From positions 11,890 through 75,889 of the forward strand of contig DATFFT010000004.1 in the NCBI GenBank assembly GCA_035249905.1: a DNA stretch of 64,000 nt. The letters run 5' to 3'. Below, in pieces: positions 40,512-49,780 of this stretch. The notes beneath the pieces were generated by a model. The model saw only the letters and a program-made list of their open reading frames with translations, had not been told where the DNA came from and did not search any database. Source of the stretch: JAOUEA01 sp035249905 (lineage in GTDB: Bacteria > Actinomycetota > UBA4738 > HRBIN12). The translations under genes were made by a program, and so were the position numbers. The stretch's first letter is position 1; each line of letters begins with the position of its first letter.

Positions 40512-41681
40512 TCACCGCAGCGAGGCGGCCGGCACCTGCTTCCTCGGATCGACGAATGGGATCGCGGCGGTCGTGCCGACGAGGTGGCCGTGCTGGGACT
40601 CGACGTCGAGCCGGGTGCCGGGATCCGAGAGCTCGACCGGGACCCACACGTAGCCGATGTTCCGCTCGAGACGCGGCGACCAGACCGCGTCGGTGACGCG
40701 ACCGACCTCCTTCCCGTCGTGGAAGACGGGCCAGAAGTCGGCGGGATCGATCTCGAACCCGCCCTCGGCTTCGAGCTCGATGCCCACGAGCTTGTCCCTG
40801 ACGCCCTCGACGCGGATGCGCTCGAGAGCGTCCTTGCCGATGTAGTCCTGGGGCTGTTCCTCGACGAGCCGCTCGAGACCCATGACCTGGAACGGATTGT
40901 GCTCGATCGTCATGTCGGAGCCGAGGTTCATCATGCCGGCCTCGATGCGCTTGGCCATGCTCGGCGCGGCGACACGGATGCCGAACTCCTCCCCCGCTGC
41001 GAGCACGGCTTCCCAGAGCGCGTCGCCATGGGAGAAGTCCAGGCAGTTCACCTCGAACCCGGGCGCCGCGGTGAATCCGGTGCGGCTGATCACGACCGGC
41101 ATGCCGTCGATCTCGAAACGATCGCACCAGTAGTAGCGCAGCTCGTAGATCGCGGAGCCGACGAGCTTCTCGAGCGTCTTCGCCGACGACGGGCCCTGCA
41201 CCTGCATCGGGTACACGTCAGGGTGGAAGACGTTGACGTCGAGGCCGAGCCCCGTGGCGACGCCGAGCGCGTACAGGCCGGCGTCGGAGTCGGCGCACTG
41301 CATCCACCATCGGCCCTCGTCGACGTGCAGCAGCACCGGGTCGTTCACGATGCCGCCGTCGTGGGCGGTGACCAGCATATACTTGGCCTGCTTCACCTCG
41401 CACCTCGTGAGGTCGCGGCAGGTCAGCATGTCGATCAAGCGGTCCGCATCGGGACCGCTGACCTCGATCGTCCACTCCGCGCCCACGTCCCAGACCACGA
41501 CCCCGGAAAGCAGCAGCTCGTACTCGACGTTCGGGTCGTCGTAGTAGCCGGGGAGCAACGTGTGGTTGTACACGTCGTAGGCCTTGCACCCGGCTCGCAC
41601 CGTGGCCTCGAAGTACGGCGACCGCCGATACCAGGGCCCCGGGAACAACGTCGTCTCGGTCAGGAAGCGCTCCGCGCCCAT
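40512..41681 (-). CDS. DmdA-like aminomethyltransferase (GcvT fold)
   Basis: A 389-residue tetrahydrofolate-dependent enzyme of the GcvT superfamily. The phrases KAYDVYNHTLLPGYYDD, VVWDVGAEWTIEVSGPDADR and YPMQVQGPSSAKTLEKLVG follow dimethylsulfoniopropionate demethylase DmdA and its close relatives more than glycine-cleavage T protein. It would move a methyl or methylene group to tetrahydrofolate. Whether it acts on DMSP or another methylated amine or sulfur compound cannot be told here. ATG 41681 has GGAGG 5 nt upstream; a start 12 nt earlier lacks one. No glycine-cleavage genes are adjacent. Confidence 0.8.
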   Translation of the reverse strand: MGAERFLTETTLFPGPWYRRSPYFEATVRAGCKAYDVYNHTLLPGYYDDPNVEYELLLSGVVVWDVGAEWTIEVSGPDADRLIDMLTCRDLTRCEVKQAKYMLVTAHDGGIVNDPVLLHVDEGRWWMQCADSDAGLYALGVATGLGLDVNVFHPDVYPMQVQGPSSAKTLEKLVGSAIYELRYYWCDRFEIDGMPVVISRTGFTAAPGFEVNCLDFSHGDALWEAVLAAGEEFGIRVAAPSMAKRIEAGMMNLGSDMTIEHNPFQVMGLERLVEEQPQDYIGKDALERIRVEGVRDKLVGIELEAEGGFEIDPADFWPVFHDGKEVGRVTDAVWSPRLERNIGYVWVPVELSDPGTRLDVESQHGHLVGTTAAIPFVDPRKQVPAASLR

Positions 41682-41794
41682 CGATCCCTCCATCTCGCTC
41701 GATCGGTGGGTTCTACTACGTCGGACCGTCCATGCGTTACCCGGGAGCGGCCGATGGGTTGAGCGCTCTCGCAGGTGGGGACGAAGATGGGGTC

Positions 41795-43444
41795 ATGTCT
41801 CGCCCTCCCGAGCCTGCCTCGGTCTCCCCCGTGTTGATCGGCATCGCGCTCGCGGCGCCCTTGATCGGACTGGCGCTGCTGCTCGGCTTCCCGTCGCTCG
41901 ACCTGCGATGGGAGCACCACCCGTCACACTTCTGGCTGGTGTCGGGGGTCGCCGCCGTGAACGTCGTCCTGGGGGTGCTGGTGAGCGAGGCCGCTCGTCA
42001 GCGCCGGGACGTCCGGCTGTTCCTGGTGTCCATGGTGTTGCTCACGAGCGCCGGGTTCCTGGCACTCCATGCGCTCGCCACGCCCGGCGTGGTGCTGGCC
42101 GGACCGAACGGCGGGTTCGCGCTCGCCACGCCCGTCGGGCTGCTGATCGCCTCCGGGTTCGCGGCGGTCTCCGCGCTGGACCTCGAGGCACACGAGGCGT
42201 CGCTGCTGCGGCTGCAACGGCCGATCCGCATCGGGCTGCTGATCGTGATCGTCGCGTGGGCCGCAGCGTCGCTGTTCGAGGTCGGGTTCATGCGTCGCGT
42301 CTTCGAGACGGAGCGTGCCCCTTGGCTGCTCGCGGTCCTGCCCCTGGGCGTCGCGGCGTACGCGTTCGCGGCATGGCGGTACGTGGGCATCTATCGTGCT
42401 CGCCGGCGGCCGCTCCCGCTCGTGATCGCGATGTCGTTCGTGCTCCTCGCCGAGGCGTTGCTCGTGGTCGCGCTCAGCCGAGGCTGGCATCTCTCGTGGT
42501 GGGAGTGGCACGTGCTGATGGCGGGGGCCTTCGCCGCGATCCTGCTCGCGGCGCGCCACGAGTACCGTTCGGAGCGCTCGCTGGTGCGCACGTTCCGAAG
42601 CCTCTACCTCGAGGGCACCCTCGAGCGTCTCGACGAGCGTCAATCCAGCGCGTTGACGACGCTCGCCCGTGCCGATTCCGAGGGCTCGATCGACGAGGCG
42701 GCCGAGGACCTGCGAACCGAGGGCTTCACGGGCGACGAGGTCGCGGTCCTGGTGCGTTCCGCCCGGCAGCTGTCGACGCTCGAGGGGCTGCTGCGCCGTT
42801 ACGTCGGCCCCCAACTCGCCGATCGCCTCAGCGAGGACCCGCGTCTGGCCGACCTCGGGGGCGACGAGCGCGAGGTTTCCGTGCTCTTCGCCGACCTGGC
42901 CGGCTTCACCTCGTTCGCGGAGGGCCGCCCCGCCCCCGAGGTCATCGACATGCTCAACACCTATTGGAGCGAGGTCGTGCCCACCCTCGTCGACCGCGAG
43001 GGCGGGCTCATCGAACGCTTCGCGGGCGACGCCGTCCTGATCATGTTCAACGCCCTGGGCGACCAGCCCGACCACGCGGCCCGCGCCTGCCGGGCCGCGA
43101 TCGCGATGCGCGACGCATCCGAACGGGTGCACGCGGGTTCCAACGACTGGCCACGGTTCCGCGTGGGCGTGAACACCGGCCCGGCCGTGATCGGCAACGT
43201 CGGCGCCGACGTGCACCGTTCATTCTCGGCGATCGGCGACACGACGAACGTCGCGGCCCGTCTGCAGGGGCTATCGACGCCGGGCCACATCACGATCGCG
43301 GAGCGGACCCTTCGGGAAGTGCGCTCGACGGGCGACGGCGACGTCGACGTCGTGCCGCTCGGGGCCGTCGATCTGAAGGGAAAGGCCGAACCGACCGACG
43401 CGTTCGAGCTCCTCTCGATCGGAGAAGCCGGAGCATCGCGATGA
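41795..43444 (+). CDS. Membrane-bound class III adenylate/guanylate cyclase
   Basis: A 549-residue protein: about seven to eight hydrophobic helices within residues 10-265, a helical linker (about 270-350), and a C-terminal class III cyclase domain. Metal-binding Asp residues are in VLFADLAGFTSFAE (about 365) and FAGDAVLIMF. The transition-state Asn and Arg are present (TTNVAARL), unlike the receiver-cyclase at 35210. It should make cAMP or cGMP in response to a membrane or lipid signal. It diverges from the DmdA-like gene across 113 nt. Confidence 0.9.
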   Translation: MSRPPEPASVSPVLIGIALAAPLIGLALLLGFPSLDLRWEHHPSHFWLVSGVAAVNVVLGVLVSEAARQRRDVRLFLVSMVLLTSAGFLALHALATPGVVLAGPNGGFALATPVGLLIASGFAAVSALDLEAHEASLLRLQRPIRIGLLIVIVAWAAASLFEVGFMRRVFETERAPWLLAVLPLGVAAYAFAAWRYVGIYRARRRPLPLVIAMSFVLLAEALLVVALSRGWHLSWWEWHVLMAGAFAAILLAARHEYRSERSLVRTFRSLYLEGTLERLDERQSSALTTLARADSEGSIDEAAEDLRTEGFTGDEVAVLVRSARQLSTLEGLLRRYVGPQLADRLSEDPRLADLGGDEREVSVLFADLAGFTSFAEGRPAPEVIDMLNTYWSEVVPTLVDREGGLIERFAGDAVLIMFNALGDQPDHAARACRAAIAMRDASERVHAGSNDWPRFRVGVNTGPAVIGNVGADVHRSFSAIGDTTNVAARLQGLSTPGHITIAERTLREVRSTGDGDVDVVPLGAVDLKGKAEPTDAFELLSIGEAGASR

Positions 43445-43474
43445 CGCCTGACGAGCCCGGGCGCCGAGAACGCG

Positions 43475-44725
43475 TCACGACCCCTCGAGCCGCAGCTCCT
43501 CTTCCTTCTCCTCGCGGCGGATGCGGTCGCGGAACTCCGAGTAGTGCATGGTCTCGAAGACGATCATGCCCACCATCACCGCGCTCAGAGCACCGAACGC
43601 CGCCAGGGCCGGGATGCGGGCGGCCAGCGGGATCAGGGCGAGCAGCAGCAGCCCGACCACGAGCCGATCCACGGTGACGTGATGCCAGTTCCGGAAGCGG
43701 AACGCGACGTGAGCGAAGAGATAGAGGGCGACGCCCCCGTACATCGCCGCGAGCGGCACGAGGGCGAGCGGCTCGTCGATCGTGTGATGACTGGTGTCCG
43801 AGACGTACTCCAGCACCTTCTTGAAGCCGAGCGCGCCCAGCACGATGCCGGCGATCATCGGGAGGTGCAGGTAGCTGTACGCGTCGCGGGCGATGCGGGC
43901 ACGCACCTCTCCGTCGGCCGCGCGGAGCAGTCGTTCGCCGGCGAGCGCGACCACGTCGAAGTAGGCCCACCAGAGGCAGCCCGAGACCGTGAGTCCGAGC
44001 ACCGACGCGACGATGATCGCCCACGAGACCGGCTCATGGGCGATGCCCAGTCCGATCGCGACGATCGACTCCCCGAGCGCGACGATGACGATCAGGCCAT
44101 GGCGCTCCGCGAAGAGCCCGGCCGAGTTCAGACGCCAGCCCGACGCGCCGCCGAGGATCGTGCCGACGTAGTCGACGACGAGCGCGGCTACCCACACCCA
44201 GATCTGCGGTACCCCTTCGAGCTGTGACGCGATCAGGAGCAACACCGTGCTACCCAACAGCGAGGGCGCGAACCGAAGCAGCTGTCTGCGAAGACCGTCG
44301 TCGCCCTCTGCGCCCGCCGCCATCCAGAAGATCGCGAGGTGCAGCACCCGAACGGCCAGGTAGGCGAAGGCCACGACCACCGGACCCGACAGGCCACCCT
44401 CGATGTCACGGAACGCCTCGGGGATCGTGATGGCGAGCACGAACACCGCGGCCATCGCTCCGAACATCGCGACGCGACCGAGCCCCTCGTCCGCCCGAAC
44501 GACGGCGCCCAACCACGCGTAGCCGACCCAGCACCACCACACCAGTCCGAGCACGAGCAGTCCCTGCACGAGCCCGCGGACGGTGAGGTCGTCGGCCATG
44601 AGCGCCGTCACCTGCGTGATGGCGAAGACGAAGACGAGATCGAGGAAGAGCTCGAGCGGGGTGACGCGGGCCTCCTCGGTGATCGCCACGATGCGGGGAT
44701 GGCGAGCCTCGTTCACGAGGGGCAT
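43475..44725 (-). CDS. LtrA family membrane protein
   Basis: A 416-residue protein with about eleven to twelve membrane helices. The opening TPLELFLDLVFVFAITQVTA and the internal ERHGLIVIVALGESIVAIG are signatures of the low-temperature requirement A (LtrA) family. Its molecular role is not established; the name comes from cold-growth mutants of Listeria. It is convergent with the cyclase gene and divergent from the VOC gene at 44761. Confidence 0.92.
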   Translation of the reverse strand: MPLVNEARHPRIVAITEEARVTPLELFLDLVFVFAITQVTALMADDLTVRGLVQGLLVLGLVWWCWVGYAWLGAVVRADEGLGRVAMFGAMAAVFVLAITIPEAFRDIEGGLSGPVVVAFAYLAVRVLHLAIFWMAAGAEGDDGLRRQLLRFAPSLLGSTVLLLIASQLEGVPQIWVWVAALVVDYVGTILGGASGWRLNSAGLFAERHGLIVIVALGESIVAIGLGIAHEPVSWAIIVASVLGLTVSGCLWWAYFDVVALAGERLLRAADGEVRARIARDAYSYLHLPMIAGIVLGALGFKKVLEYVSDTSHHTIDEPLALVPLAAMYGGVALYLFAHVAFRFRNWHHVTVDRLVVGLLLLALIPLAARIPALAAFGALSAVMVGMIVFETMHYSEFRDRIRREEKEEELRLEGS

Positions 44726-44760
44726 GGTCTCACGTCGGCGGCCGCCGCTACGGTGGTGCT

Positions 44761-45183
44761 GTGGAACAGCGCGTGAGCCTGATCACCCTCGGCGTCGCCG
44801 ACGTCGAGCGCGCCCGCAGCTTCTACGAACGCCTCGGCTGGCAGGTCGGGCTGGCCCTCGACGACACCGTCTTCTTCCAGGCGGGCGGCACGATCGTCGG
44901 GCTCTGGGGGCGCGAACAGCTCGCCGCCGACAGCGGCGTCACCGACACCGGCGGCTGGGGCGGCATCACGCTGGCCCACAACGTGCGATCGAACGACGAG
45001 GTCGACCGCGTGATCGAGCAGGCCCGCTCTTCAGGCGGCCGCATCGTCAGGGAACCCGCCGAGACCTTCTGGGGCGGGTACTCGGGCGTCTTCGTCGACA
45101 TCGACGGGCATCCGTGGGAGGTGGCGGTGAACGCCGGCTTCCCGCTGGCCGCCGACGGCAGCATCACCCTGCCCCAGCGCTGA
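44761..45183 (+). CDS. VOC family protein
   Basis: A 140-residue VOC protein: RVSLITLGVADVERARSFYE, AHNVRSNDEVDRVIEQARSS and FVDIDGHPWEVAVNAGF. GTG 44761 has TACGGT 6 nt upstream, the leaderless pattern, and no Shine-Dalgarno. It diverges from LtrA with only 35 nt between starts, so the promoters must overlap. Function unknown. Confidence 0.86.
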   Translation: MEQRVSLITLGVADVERARSFYERLGWQVGLALDDTVFFQAGGTIVGLWGREQLAADSGVTDTGGWGGITLAHNVRSNDEVDRVIEQARSSGGRIVREPAETFWGGYSGVFVDIDGHPWEVAVNAGFPLAADGSITLPQR

Positions 45184-45228
45184 TCCTTTCACTGCTCGGA
45201 CCTCCGCCCCGCCCTAGACTCGGAGCCG

Positions 45229-45657
45229 ATGGATCTGTCCGACCAGGAGCGCGACTTCCTGCAGGAACATCACGGCGCCGCGATGATCACGATCGGCGAC
45301 GGGGGAGTGCCCAAGGCCGTTCGCGTCGGCATCGCGATCATCGACGGCGAGATCTGGAGCAGCGGTCGGCAGGACCGCGTCCGAACCGAGCGGCTGCGGC
45401 GGGATCCACGGTGCACGTTGTTCGTCTTCGACCGTGCGTACACGTACCTGACCCTCGAGACCACGGTGACGATCCTCGAGGGGCCCGACGTCCCCGAGCA
45501 GAGTCTGCAGCTGTTCCGAGTGATGCAGGGCAAGCCCACCGGGCCGCTCACCTGGTACAGCGCGGAGCTCGATGAGGAAGGCTTCCGACGGACGATGATC
45601 GACGAAGGACGCGTGATCTATCGGTTCGACGTGCAGCGGGCGTACGGCCTGCACTGA
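45229..45657 (+). CDS. PPOX-class pyridoxamine-oxidase-like (FMN/F420) protein
   Basis: A 142-residue split-barrel protein: EERDFLQEHH-type N-terminus (SDQERDFLQEHHGAAMITIG), VPKAVRVGIAIIDGEIWSSG and the RTERLRRDPRCTLFVFD motif shared by PPOX and F420-dependent reductases. The Arg-rich loop suits binding of a flavin or F420 phosphate. Likely a redox enzyme, substrate unknown. TAGACT 8 nt before the ATG suggests a leaderless transcript. The frame fits a single-domain member of usual length. Confidence 0.85.
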   Translation: MDLSDQERDFLQEHHGAAMITIGDGGVPKAVRVGIAIIDGEIWSSGRQDRVRTERLRRDPRCTLFVFDRAYTYLTLETTVTILEGPDVPEQSLQLFRVMQGKPTGPLTWYSAELDEEGFRRTMIDEGRVIYRFDVQRAYGLH

Positions 45658-45725
45658 GCGGGCGAGCAGCCCACCGCCGGCGCAGACGGCCGGCGAGGAT
45701 GGAAGCGATGGGACGGGAGGGGACC

Positions 45726-46124
45726 ATGCTCGGGTGGATCGACGACATCGAGAAGGTCACGCTGGAGAACACGAACTTCCGGACCGTGGCGTACACCGGT
45801 GAGCACACGCAGCTCACGCTGATGCGCCTCGGCCCCGGGGAAGAGATCGGCTGGGAGCGGCACGGGAACCTCGACCAGTTCCTTCGCCTGGAACAGGGGA
45901 AGGCGCGCGTGGAGTTCGGCAGCACCGAGGATGCCGTCGACGAGACGCACGAAGCCGCCGACGATTGGGCGTTCATCGTGCCTGCCGGCGTCTGGCACAA
46001 CGTGGTGAACATCGGCGACGGCGACGTGAAGCTCTATTCGCTCTACTCACCGCCCGAACACCCCGACGGCACGGTCCATCGGACGAAGTCCGATGCTGAC
46101 TCCGCGGAGGCCGAGCATCACTGA
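45726..46124 (+). CDS. Cupin-domain protein
   Basis: A 132-residue single cupin: LTLMRLGPGEEIGWERHGNL corresponds to cupin motif 1 (His and Glu for metal), then LEQGKARVEFG and motif 2 FIVPAGVWHNVVNIGDGDVK. It is a probable metal-binding small-molecule binder or isomerase. ATG 45726 has GGAGGGG upstream; two earlier in-frame ATGs lack a site. The end overlaps the P-type ATPase start by 32 nt. Confidence 0.86.
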   Translation: MLGWIDDIEKVTLENTNFRTVAYTGEHTQLTLMRLGPGEEIGWERHGNLDQFLRLEQGKARVEFGSTEDAVDETHEAADDWAFIVPAGVWHNVVNIGDGDVKLYSLYSPPEHPDGTVHRTKSDADSAEAEHH

Positions 46125-48900
46125 CCCGGACCCCTGGCGACGCGACGCCGACGACGTCGCCGCCGGGCTGGGAACCCATGTCCGTGAGGGCCTGACCTCG
46201 ACCGAGGCCGCGGACCGGCTCGCACATGACGGGCCGAACCATCTCGAGGCGACCCGCCCGGTGCCGGCGTGGCGGAAGCTGATCGGCCAGTTCGCCGATC
46301 CCCTGATCTACCTGCTCCTCGCGGCGATCCTCGTCTCGCTCGTGGCATGGTTCGTCGAGGGTGCGGAGGGCATCCCGTTCGAGGTGATCGTGATCGCCGC
46401 GATCGTGCTGGCCAACGCCGTGCTCGGCTTCGTGCAGGAGGCCCGCGCCGAGGAGGCCGTCGCCGCGTTGCAGCGCATGGCTTCGGCCACGTCGATGGTG
46501 GTGCGCGACGGCCGACAGGCTCGGATCCCGTCGGTGGACCTCGTCGTGGGCGATCTGCTGCTGCTGTCGGAGGGTGACGCGGTCGGCGCCGACGCGCGGC
46601 TGCTCGAAGCCTGGTCGCTCACCATCGCGGAGGCCGCGCTCACGGGCGAGAGCCAGCCCGTCCTCAAGGAGGTCGCCACCCTGGCCGGCCCGGTGGGGCT
46701 GGGCGACCGTCTGAACATGGTCTTCAGCGGCACGGCCGTCACCCGCGGGCGCGGCCGGTCCGTCGTCACGGCGACCGGCATGGGCACGGAGATGGGCAAC
46801 GTGGCGCGCCTGCTCGCCGGCACGGAGGAGGAACGCACCCCCCTGCAGCGCGAGGTCGACCGCATCGGGCGCACGCTCGGGATCGCGGTCGTGATCATCG
46901 CGATCGTGGTCGTGGGAGCGATCCTGCTCACATCGGAGATCGACGATGCCTCCGGCCTTGTCGACGTCATGCTCGTCGGGGTCTCGCTCGCCGTGGCGGC
47001 GGTGCCGGAGGGCCTACCCGCCGTGCTGTCGGTCGTCCTCGCGCTCGGGGTTCAGCGCATGGCCCGTCGGCAGGCGATCGTGAAGCGGCTCTCGTCGGTC
47101 GAGACGCTCGGCTCGGCGTCGGTGATCTGCTCGGACAAGACCGGGACGCTGACCAAGAGCGAGATGACGATCGAGAGGATCGTCACGCCGTCGGGATCGA
47201 TCGACGTCACCGGCGCGGGGTACCGGCCAGAGGGTGAACTGCGTGTCGACGGCCGAACGCTCGAGGATCCGGTCTTGCTCACCGAGGCCGCGCACGTGCT
47301 CGGCGCAGGCAGCCTCGCCAACGACGCCGAGTTGATCCATCGAGACGGCGAGTGGACGATCCGGGGCGACCCGACCGACGCTGCCTTCCTGGTCGCGGAA
47401 GCGAAGATCGAGGGGTTGAAGGAGAGCCGCGAGTCGCGGTTCCGACGGGTCGGCGAGGTGCCCTTCTCCTCCGAGCGCAAGCTCATGAGCACCCTCGAGG
47501 CCGACGTCGATCGCGAAGGCCGCATCGACGTCGTCACCAAGGGCGCGCCCGACGTGCTGCTGGCTCGCTGCACCGATGAGCAGGCCGCGGGTGAGGTCCG
47601 CCCGCTCACCGACGCCCGCAGGCGTGAGGTGCTCGCCGCCGTCGACGACCTGGCCGACCTCGCGATGCGCACCCTGGGGGTCGCCGGGCGTCCCCTGCCC
47701 GTCGCCGAGCGGCCTCCCGAAGACGAGTCGGTCGAGCGTGGGCTCGTCTACCTCGGCATCGTCGGCATCATCGATCCCCCGCGCGAAGAGGCCGTGGACG
47801 CCATCGACGAGGCGTCGGCCGCGGGGATCCGGGTCATGATGATCACGGGCGATCATCCCGGCACCGCGGAGCGCATCGCCGTCGATCTCGGGATCCTCGA
47901 GACCGGGGCCCCGGTCCTGACCGGAGTCGAGCTGGAGGAGCTCGACGACGAGGGGATGCGTGCGGCGGTGCGAGACGTCTCCGTGTACGCGCGCGTGGCG
48001 CCCGCGCACAAGCTGCGCATCGTCGACGCGCTCCAAGCGGACGACGCGATCGTGGCGATGACCGGCGACGGCGTGAACGACGCCCCGGCCCTGAAGTCGG
48101 CCGACATCGGCATCGCCATGGGGATCACCGGCACCGACGTGACGAAGGAAGCGGCCGACATGATCCTCGCCGACGACGACTTCGCCACGATCGTGGCCGC
48201 CGTGCGGGAGGGCCGCGGGATCTTCTCGAACATCCGCCGGTTCCTTCGCTTCCTGCTGTCGTCGAACATCGGAGAGGTGCTCACGATGTTCCTCGGCGTG
48301 ATGCTGGCGGGCGTGATCGGTCTCGATGCGGGTGAGGGCGTGGCGGTGCCCCTGCTCGCCACCCAGATCCTGTGGATCAACCTGCTCACCGACACCGCAC
48401 CCGCCCTCGCGCTCGGCGTCGACCCGCCACCCGACGACGTCATGACCCGCCCTCCCCGCAAGCTCAGCGACCGGATGATCGACGCTCGCATGTGGATCGG
48501 CATCATCTGGGTCGGCTCGGTGATGGCGGCCGTCACGTTGCTGGCCCTCGATCTGCGTCTTCCCGGCGGCCTCGTCGGAGGGGAAGGCTCGGGTGACATC
48601 GTGGAAGCGCGCACGATGGCCTTCACGACCCTCGTGCTCGCCCAGCTGTTCAACTGCTTCAACGCCCGCTCCGATCGCGTCAGCGCGTTCCACGGGCTGT
48701 TCACCAACCCGCTCCTCTGGGGCGCCGTCGCGACGTCCCTCGCCCTGCAGGTCGCGGTCGTGCAGGTTCCGTTCCTGAACCGCGCCTTCGAGACCGCTCC
48801 GCTCGCGCTGAGCGATTGGCTGGTGTGCGCAGGGCTCGCGAGCGTCGTCCTCTGGGCCGACGAAGCCAAGAAGCTGCTGCAGAGGCTGATCACGCCCTGA
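46093..48900 (+). CDS. P2-type cation-transporting ATPase
   Basis: A 935-residue ion pump. The N-terminal cation-ATPase domain (about 10-75) contains GLTSTEAADRLAHDGPNHLE. The actuator motif is AALTGES, M4 has VAAVPEGLPAV, the phosphorylated residue is D348 (CSDKTGTLT), the KGAP nucleotide loop and the hinge TGDGVNDAP (about 657) are present, and six C-terminal helices follow. The whole matches P2A/P2B Ca-ATPases or PMA1-like pumps of bacteria. The ion is not certain. The start has a poor ribosome site and overlaps the cupin gene. Confidence 0.93.
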   Translation: MLTPRRPSITDPDPWRRDADDVAAGLGTHVREGLTSTEAADRLAHDGPNHLEATRPVPAWRKLIGQFADPLIYLLLAAILVSLVAWFVEGAEGIPFEVIVIAAIVLANAVLGFVQEARAEEAVAALQRMASATSMVVRDGRQARIPSVDLVVGDLLLLSEGDAVGADARLLEAWSLTIAEAALTGESQPVLKEVATLAGPVGLGDRLNMVFSGTAVTRGRGRSVVTATGMGTEMGNVARLLAGTEEERTPLQREVDRIGRTLGIAVVIIAIVVVGAILLTSEIDDASGLVDVMLVGVSLAVAAVPEGLPAVLSVVLALGVQRMARRQAIVKRLSSVETLGSASVICSDKTGTLTKSEMTIERIVTPSGSIDVTGAGYRPEGELRVDGRTLEDPVLLTEAAHVLGAGSLANDAELIHRDGEWTIRGDPTDAAFLVAEAKIEGLKESRESRFRRVGEVPFSSERKLMSTLEADVDREGRIDVVTKGAPDVLLARCTDEQAAGEVRPLTDARRREVLAAVDDLADLAMRTLGVAGRPLPVAERPPEDESVERGLVYLGIVGIIDPPREEAVDAIDEASAAGIRVMMITGDHPGTAERIAVDLGILETGAPVLTGVELEELDDEGMRAAVRDVSVYARVAPAHKLRIVDALQADDAIVAMTGDGVNDAPALKSADIGIAMGITGTDVTKEAADMILADDDFATIVAAVREGRGIFSNIRRFLRFLLSSNIGEVLTMFLGVMLAGVIGLDAGEGVAVPLLATQILWINLLTDTAPALALGVDPPPDDVMTRPPRKLSDRMIDARMWIGIIWVGSVMAAVTLLALDLRLPGGLVGGEGSGDIVEARTMAFTTLVLAQLFNCFNARSDRVSAFHGLFTNPLLWGAVATSLALQVAVVQVPFLNRAFETAPLALSDWLVCAGLASVVLWADEAKKLLQRLITP

Positions 48901-48916
48901 ACGGCGTCCCGGCTAG

Positions 48917-48962
48917 TTGACGCCCCGACCCTTTCGACTCGATACTTAACCGTATGGTTCAG
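48917..48962 (+). promoter_or_regulatory. Sigma-70 promoter with ArsR operator over the start codon
   Basis: -35 TTGACG (48917-48922), 18-base spacer, -10 GATACT (48941-48946). The near-palindrome CTTAACCGTATGGTTCAG (48945-48962) spans the start codon at 48954. Its core AACCGTAyGGTT is shared with the site at 9650-9667. The message is expected to be leaderless. Confidence 0.75.
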
Positions 48963-49295
48963 TCTCAGGTCCTCGACCGCACGTTCTCCGCCCTGTCGGA
49001 TCCGACGAGACGCGTCATCCTGGACCGCCTCGAGGATGGCCCCGCCTCGATCGGCGAGCTGGCCGAACCGATCGGGATCTCGCTGCCCGGCGTGCTCAAG
49101 CACGTCCGCATCCTCGAGGAGGCGAAGCTGGTGACCACCTCGAAAGAGGGGCGCAGACGGGAGTGCCGGCTGGGTCCCGGGGATATGCACGAGGTGAGCG
49201 ACTGGATCGATCACTACCGACGGCTGTGGGAACGCCGCCTCGACCGCCTCGAGGCATACGTGGAACGACAGCAACGGAAGGGGAACGAGCGATGA
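48954..49295 (+). CDS. ArsR-family winged-helix regulator (SRPBCC cassette 3)
   Basis: A 113-residue repressor: LDRTFSALSDPTRRVILDRL at the N-terminus and GISLPGVLKHVRILEEAKLV at the recognition helix. It has no metal-site cysteines. It is translated from an ATG lying inside its presumed operator, 7 nt after a -10 element. The stop overlaps the first SRPBCC gene by ATGA. The cassette contains two SRPBCC proteins and an FAD-dependent oxidase. Confidence 0.92.
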   Translation: MVQSQVLDRTFSALSDPTRRVILDRLEDGPASIGELAEPIGISLPGVLKHVRILEEAKLVTTSKEGRRRECRLGPGDMHEVSDWIDHYRRLWERRLDRLEAYVERQQRKGNER

Positions 49296-49780
49296 GCCAC
49301 GAGCTGAGACTGGAACGACTGTTCGACGCGCCGTCGGAGGTGGTCTTCGACGCCTTCGTCGATCCGGCCGCCCAGCACCACCTGCACGGCGGCGATCGAC
49401 CGGACTGGGTGGTCCATCGCACCGAGACCGACGTGCGCGTCGGCGGCACCTCGGTCTACGCGATGGGCCCGCAGGGGCAGGATCCGGACATCGAGACGCG
49501 CACCTACTCCGTCGTCGACCGGCCGCACCGGCTCGTCTTCGAGCACTCGATGCAGATCGCGGAGTGGAGCCGGACGATCACGACCGAGATGACGATCACG
49601 TTCGAGGACCGCGACGGGAAGACCCTGCTCACGATGGTCCAGACCGGCTTCGAGACCGCCCAGGACCGTGACGACTTCCTCGGCGGATGGCCCACCTACC
49701 TCGACACGCTCCGTGGCGTGGTCGAGGAGCAGCTGAAGGCTCGGCACGACACCGACGAGCGCGGAGGGAGCGCATCGTGA
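49292..49780 (+). CDS. SRPBCC/AHSA1-domain protein A
   Basis: A 162-residue START-like protein: LRLERLFDAPSEVVFDAFVD near the N-terminus, a WVVHRTETDVRVGGTSVYAM strand pair, and the C-terminal helix after DRDDFLGGWPTYLDTLRGVV. It ends with a KARHDTDE tail also seen in the 10028 protein (KARHDSD) and in its partner. It overlaps ArsR upstream and the second SRPBCC gene downstream by 4 nt each. Confidence 0.88.
   Translation: MSHELRLERLFDAPSEVVFDAFVDPAAQHHLHGGDRPDWVVHRTETDVRVGGTSVYAMGPQGQDPDIETRTYSVVDRPHRLVFEHSMQIAEWSRTITTEMTITFEDRDGKTLLTMVQTGFETAQDRDDFLGGWPTYLDTLRGVVEEQLKARHDTDERGGSAS

Noticed and set aside
44713..44760. Long leader for the LtrA or VOC gene
   Set aside because: The starts are only 35 nt apart and no conserved RNA structure is evident; overlapping short promoters are more likely.
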